A DNA stretch of 14,995 bases from the NCBI GenBank assembly GCA_040374085.1, contig JBEIVB010000063.1, positions 1-14,995 on the forward strand, in the 5' to 3' direction. A program made the translations under genes and the position numbers. Under the pieces are notes generated by a model. That model saw only the letters and a program-made list of their open reading frames with translations, had not been told where the DNA came from and made no database searches. This DNA is from JBEIVB01 sp040374085. Lineage in GTDB: Bacteria > Bacteroidota > Bacteroidia > UBA4408. Position 1 is the stretch's first letter; each line of letters begins with the position of its first letter. Positions 14,797-14,995 of the stretch are shown here, in pieces.

Positions 14797-14995
14797 TTAC
14801 CAAATCCGAACCTGCTGTTCGGGTGAGAGATGCATAGCATCTCCGGGCTTTATATTAAATGATTTATAAAATGGATCAAACTGCGAAAGCGTGCCATTTA
14901 CCCGATAGTTGGGTGGCGAATGCGGATCTACCCGTACACGCGTTTGCGCAAGCTCGGGCTTGTTTACCTCTCGCCAAACTTGGGCAAACCCCAGG
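14797..14995 (-). CDS. M13 family metallopeptidase (neprilysin/PepO-like), C-terminal 65 residues only
   Basis: Reading leftward from the right edge, an open frame of 65 codons ends at a TAA (14797-14799). It contains LGFAQVWREV, then RVRVDPHSPPNYRVNGTLSQ, FYKSFNIKPGDAMHL and the terminal VRIW. These are the standard closing motifs of M13 zinc peptidases: the DPHSPxxYRVNG segment, which bears the substrate-binding arginine, followed by FxxxFxIKPGDxM and the C-terminal tryptophan. The zinc-binding HExxH and the rest of the protein lie beyond the window, so activity and signal sequence cannot be judged. It converges on tspO with 106 bases between stops, where I find no convincing terminator. 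The family assignment is firm even from this fragment. Confidence 0.88.
   Translation of the reverse strand, partial: LGFAQVWREVNKPELAQTRVRVDPHSPPNYRVNGTLSQFDPFYKSFNIKPGDAMHLSPEQQVRIW

Noticed and set aside
1..14995. CRISPR array, tRNA, rRNA, insertion sequence or prophage
   Set aside because: No regularly spaced direct repeats, cloverleaf-like segment, rRNA sequence, transposase motif or phage gene was found by reading both strands.

Overview
The window reads as a piece of a Bacteroidota chromosome, most likely Flavobacteriales or a close relative. Supporting signs are a DUF4294 gene, a TolB-like propeller protein of a type I know only from this phylum, a TPR/PD40 envelope protein resembling T9SS-associated PorE, an alpha-oxoamine synthase of the flavobacterial type, weak or absent Shine-Dalgarno sequences, and TAnnTTTG promoter elements of the Bacteroidota sigma factor. 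The placement is inferred from gene content. No rRNA, tRNA, CRISPR array, transposase or prophage gene was seen.

Layout. Positions 1-3840 (minus strand) hold a three-gene run, transcribed leftward: a PLP-dependent aminotransferase, a secreted DUF4294 protein, and the first 669 residues of an exported TolB-like propeller protein that runs off the left edge. From 3878 the strand switches. A 177-residue orphan gene is followed by plsY (phospholipid synthesis) and, 10 bases later, by a 1,914-codon envelope protein: signal peptide, TPRs, PD40 propeller, carboxypeptidase-regulatory-like domain, about 1,100 residues of helical repeats and Ala/Pro/Glu linkers, and three C-terminal SPOR domains. Next come clpS (adaptor for N-degron proteolysis) and, 10 bases on, an alpha-oxoamine synthase of the serine palmitoyltransferase/KBL class, closed by a clear intrinsic terminator at 12446-12476. 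A convergent dapB (lysine/peptidoglycan precursor synthesis) follows on the minus strand.

Positions 13281-14231 contain no convincing intact gene. They hold the dapB promoter, a probable decayed gene (about 13389-13929) with an in-frame amber codon and a frameshift, and a compact structured element (13959-14089) with nested complementary arms. The window ends with tspO on the plus strand and the last 65 residues of an M13-family metallopeptidase on the minus strand, cut by the right edge.

The recurrent theme is cell-envelope and lipid biology: PlsY, the oxoamine synthase, the SPOR protein, the TolB-like and DUF4294 exported proteins, DapB, TspO and the M13 peptidase. The most interesting item is the giant protein. 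Its N-terminal half follows the domain order of PorE, but the OmpA-type peptidoglycan-binding end is replaced by three SPOR domains on a long coiled spacer. The least explained item is the structured noncoding element before tspO.
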